This document shows, piece by piece, positions 34,957-35,877 of a stretch of DNA of 35,877 bases (positions are counted from its first letter, which is position 1; the number at the start of each line of letters is the position of its first letter). This DNA comes from Candidatus Melainabacteria bacterium (GTDB taxonomy: Bacteria > Cyanobacteriota > Vampirovibrionia > Vampirovibrionales > Vampirovibrionaceae): NCBI GenBank assembly GCA_902168245.1, contig CABHPA010000161.1, positions 1 to 35,877 on the forward strand, read 5' to 3'. The notes beneath the pieces were generated by a model. That model worked only from the letters and a program-made list of their open reading frames with translations, had not been told where the DNA came from and made no database searches. The position numbers were made by a program, and so were the translations under genes.

Positions 34957-35841
34957 CTACTGATTCAGGTTGTTGGAGAGTTTAATCAGCAGGTTCAGGA
35001 CACCCAGCCCAACGGTGGACTTGCCATTCGGGTCATTCTGGATTTGCTGGGCGTACGCCTTGGTATTGGCGTTCAGGTTGGCCAGGCCGAAGTCGATGGA
35101 AGTGGGATTGGTCAGCGCGTCGGTGGCGATTTGCTGGGCGGTACTGTTCTTGTCCAGAATGCGGTGGCCCCACATCGAGAAGTTCAGCAACTCTTTATCG
35201 GTAATACCGGATTTTTGCATAAACTCGGCCAGGCCATCGGGGGTCGCCACGTCCTTGACGGTCTTGAACATCTCGGCGGCGTTCAGGCTGGAATCTTTCA
35301 GGTTCAAACCCTTGGCGAAGCCGGAGATATTGGCGCCGTCGGTGGTGGGCCATACATCCTCAAGCAGCTTGGCTTCTGCGCTGCCGTTGATTTTGCCGTC
35401 ATCTTCGAGATCCATTTTGCCCCATTGGCGAACCATATCCTTGTTGGCCTCGATTTGTTCCGGCGTCAGCGGATTAGCGGAAGTGTGCTGGAAGATGGGC
35501 CTGTTGCCGCTTTGATCCGGGGCCAACAGGGTGCGGAAAGCCACATCGCCATTGAGCTGGCCGTCATACATGTCATGGCCCATCATGCGGATGCCGATTT
35601 TGGCGAACTGGCTCAGGCCAGAGGGGTCATTGGCGTCAAACAGATTGGTATTGACGGCCTTTTTCGGCGTGAACAACTGTTTTACGAAATCGGCGGTCAT
35701 GTTGCCGTTAGCGTCCACCGGCACCTGCTCCAGGGGCAATGTGCCCGGATCAAAATCACCCGGCGTGGGGGTGGGAGTTGGTGTTGGTGTTGGTGTTGGT
35801 GTAGGGGTGGGCGTCGGTGTTGGCACCGGCGTTGGAGTGGG
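34957..35841 (-). CDS. hypothetical protein with Pro-Thr linker, 5'-partial
   Basis: 294 residues are visible; the true N-terminus lies beyond the contig end. It begins in a Pro-Thr dipeptide array of about 28 residues, a linker typical of secreted or surface proteins. A soluble domain of about 265 residues follows, with VPVDANGNMTADFVKQLF, MYDGQLNGDVAFRTLL and KMDLEDDGKINGSAEAKLL. The last two resemble calcium-binding EF-hand or dockerin-like loops, though the spacing is one residue off. The leading residues MYKRQ (35842-35856) are adapter and not part of the protein. No family is recognised; a surface location is inferred from the linker. Confidence 0.7.
   Translation of the reverse strand, partial: PTPTPVPTPTPTPTPTPTPTPTPTPTPGDFDPGTLPLEQVPVDANGNMTADFVKQLFTPKKAVNTNLFDANDPSGLSQFAKIGIRMMGHDMYDGQLNGDVAFRTLLAPDQSGNRPIFQHTSANPLTPEQIEANKDMVRQWGKMDLEDDGKINGSAEAKLLEDVWPTTDGANISGFAKGLNLKDSSLNAAEMFKTVKDVATPDGLAEFMQKSGITDKELLNFSMWGHRILDKNSTAQQIATDALTNPTSIDFGLANLNANTKAYAQQIQNDPNGKSTVGLGVLNLLIKLSNNLNQ
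35762..35841. repeat. GGTGTT-type hexanucleotide repeat (Pro-Thr array)
   Basis: About 80 nt of imperfect 6-nt units (GTTGGT/GTGGGC variants) encode the Pro-Thr linker on the minus strand. The contig breaks inside it, as expected where short reads cannot cross a repeat. Confidence 0.85.
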
Positions 35842-35877
35842 CTGTCTCTTATACACATCTGACGCTGCCGACGAATA
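35842..35877. other. Nextera transposase adapter, not genomic
   Basis: CTGTCTCTTATACACATCT (35842-35860) followed by GACGCTGCCGACGA is the Illumina Nextera mosaic end and adapter; the last three bases would be the start of an index. It marks an artificial contig end. Confidence 0.98.

Overview
The window is a mosaic bacterial contig end. Composition and content change near 13.4 kb. The left part (about 1-13.4 kb) is AT-richer accessory DNA with phage genes, four insertion sequences of four families, an RHS remnant and several broken genes. The right part (about 13.5-35.8 kb) is mostly intact metabolic, transport and envelope genes, usually with good Shine-Dalgarno sites. No rRNA, tRNA or universal marker gene is present, so the host cannot be fixed. 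The style of several hypothetical proteins (N-termini such as FN...RFG/RFA, proline-threonine linkers) fits a non-photosynthetic relative of Cyanobacteria (Vampirovibrionia/Melainabacteria), but this is only a guess. A lipobox lipoprotein and several secreted proteins suggest a Gram-negative-type envelope. The last 36 bases are Nextera sequencing adapter, so the contig ends there artificially.

Layout, left part. 1-4.1 kb: a phage packaging fragment with a frameshifted D12-class DNA adenine methyltransferase, a ParB-like protein, a likely small terminase and an intact large terminase. No head genes follow; a broken IS4-like element comes next (4.2-5.2 kb). 5.5-6.8 kb: an unknown gene running into a decayed GNAT acetyltransferase that is interrupted by a frameshift and by a stop inside a perfect 21-bp palindrome. 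6.8-11.0 kb: two related response-regulator/histidine-kinase genes facing away from each other, with a broken IS630 element between them. 11.0-13.4 kb: an IS1-family element with an 8-bp target duplication, the end of an RHS core, a candidate immunity gene, and an IS5-family element.

Layout, right part. 13.5-19.4 kb: Hsp20, a small unknown protein, a membrane/pseudopilin-like protein, a glutamine amidotransferase, a Q/N/R-rich secreted protein, a metzincin protease, a zinc-ribbon/cupredoxin-lipoprotein operon and a small unknown gene. 19.6-22.7 kb: adenine deaminase with an AzgA-type purine permease (purine salvage), then a membrane-anchored coiled-coil protein. 22.8-28.9 kb: a SulP anion transporter divergent from a bestrophin and PEP carboxylase. 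All three could handle bicarbonate, so together they look like a bicarbonate-uptake and anaplerosis module. 28.9-31.1 kb: a GNAT acetyltransferase and a DipZ-like thiol-disulfide protein, convergent. 31.3-33.9 kb: a DUF1611 (DgcN-like) protein, a dipeptide-epimerase/DgcA-type enolase-superfamily enzyme, and a DUF486 membrane protein with a single in-frame stop. 34.3 kb to the end: two unknown proteins facing each other across a hairpin, the second cut by the contig end inside a Pro-Thr repeat.

The most notable signals are the SulP-bestrophin-PEPC grouping, the RHS orphan module with its candidate immunity gene, the palindrome that appears to have created a stop in the GNAT gene, and the same A8 frame switch in two unrelated insertion sequences.
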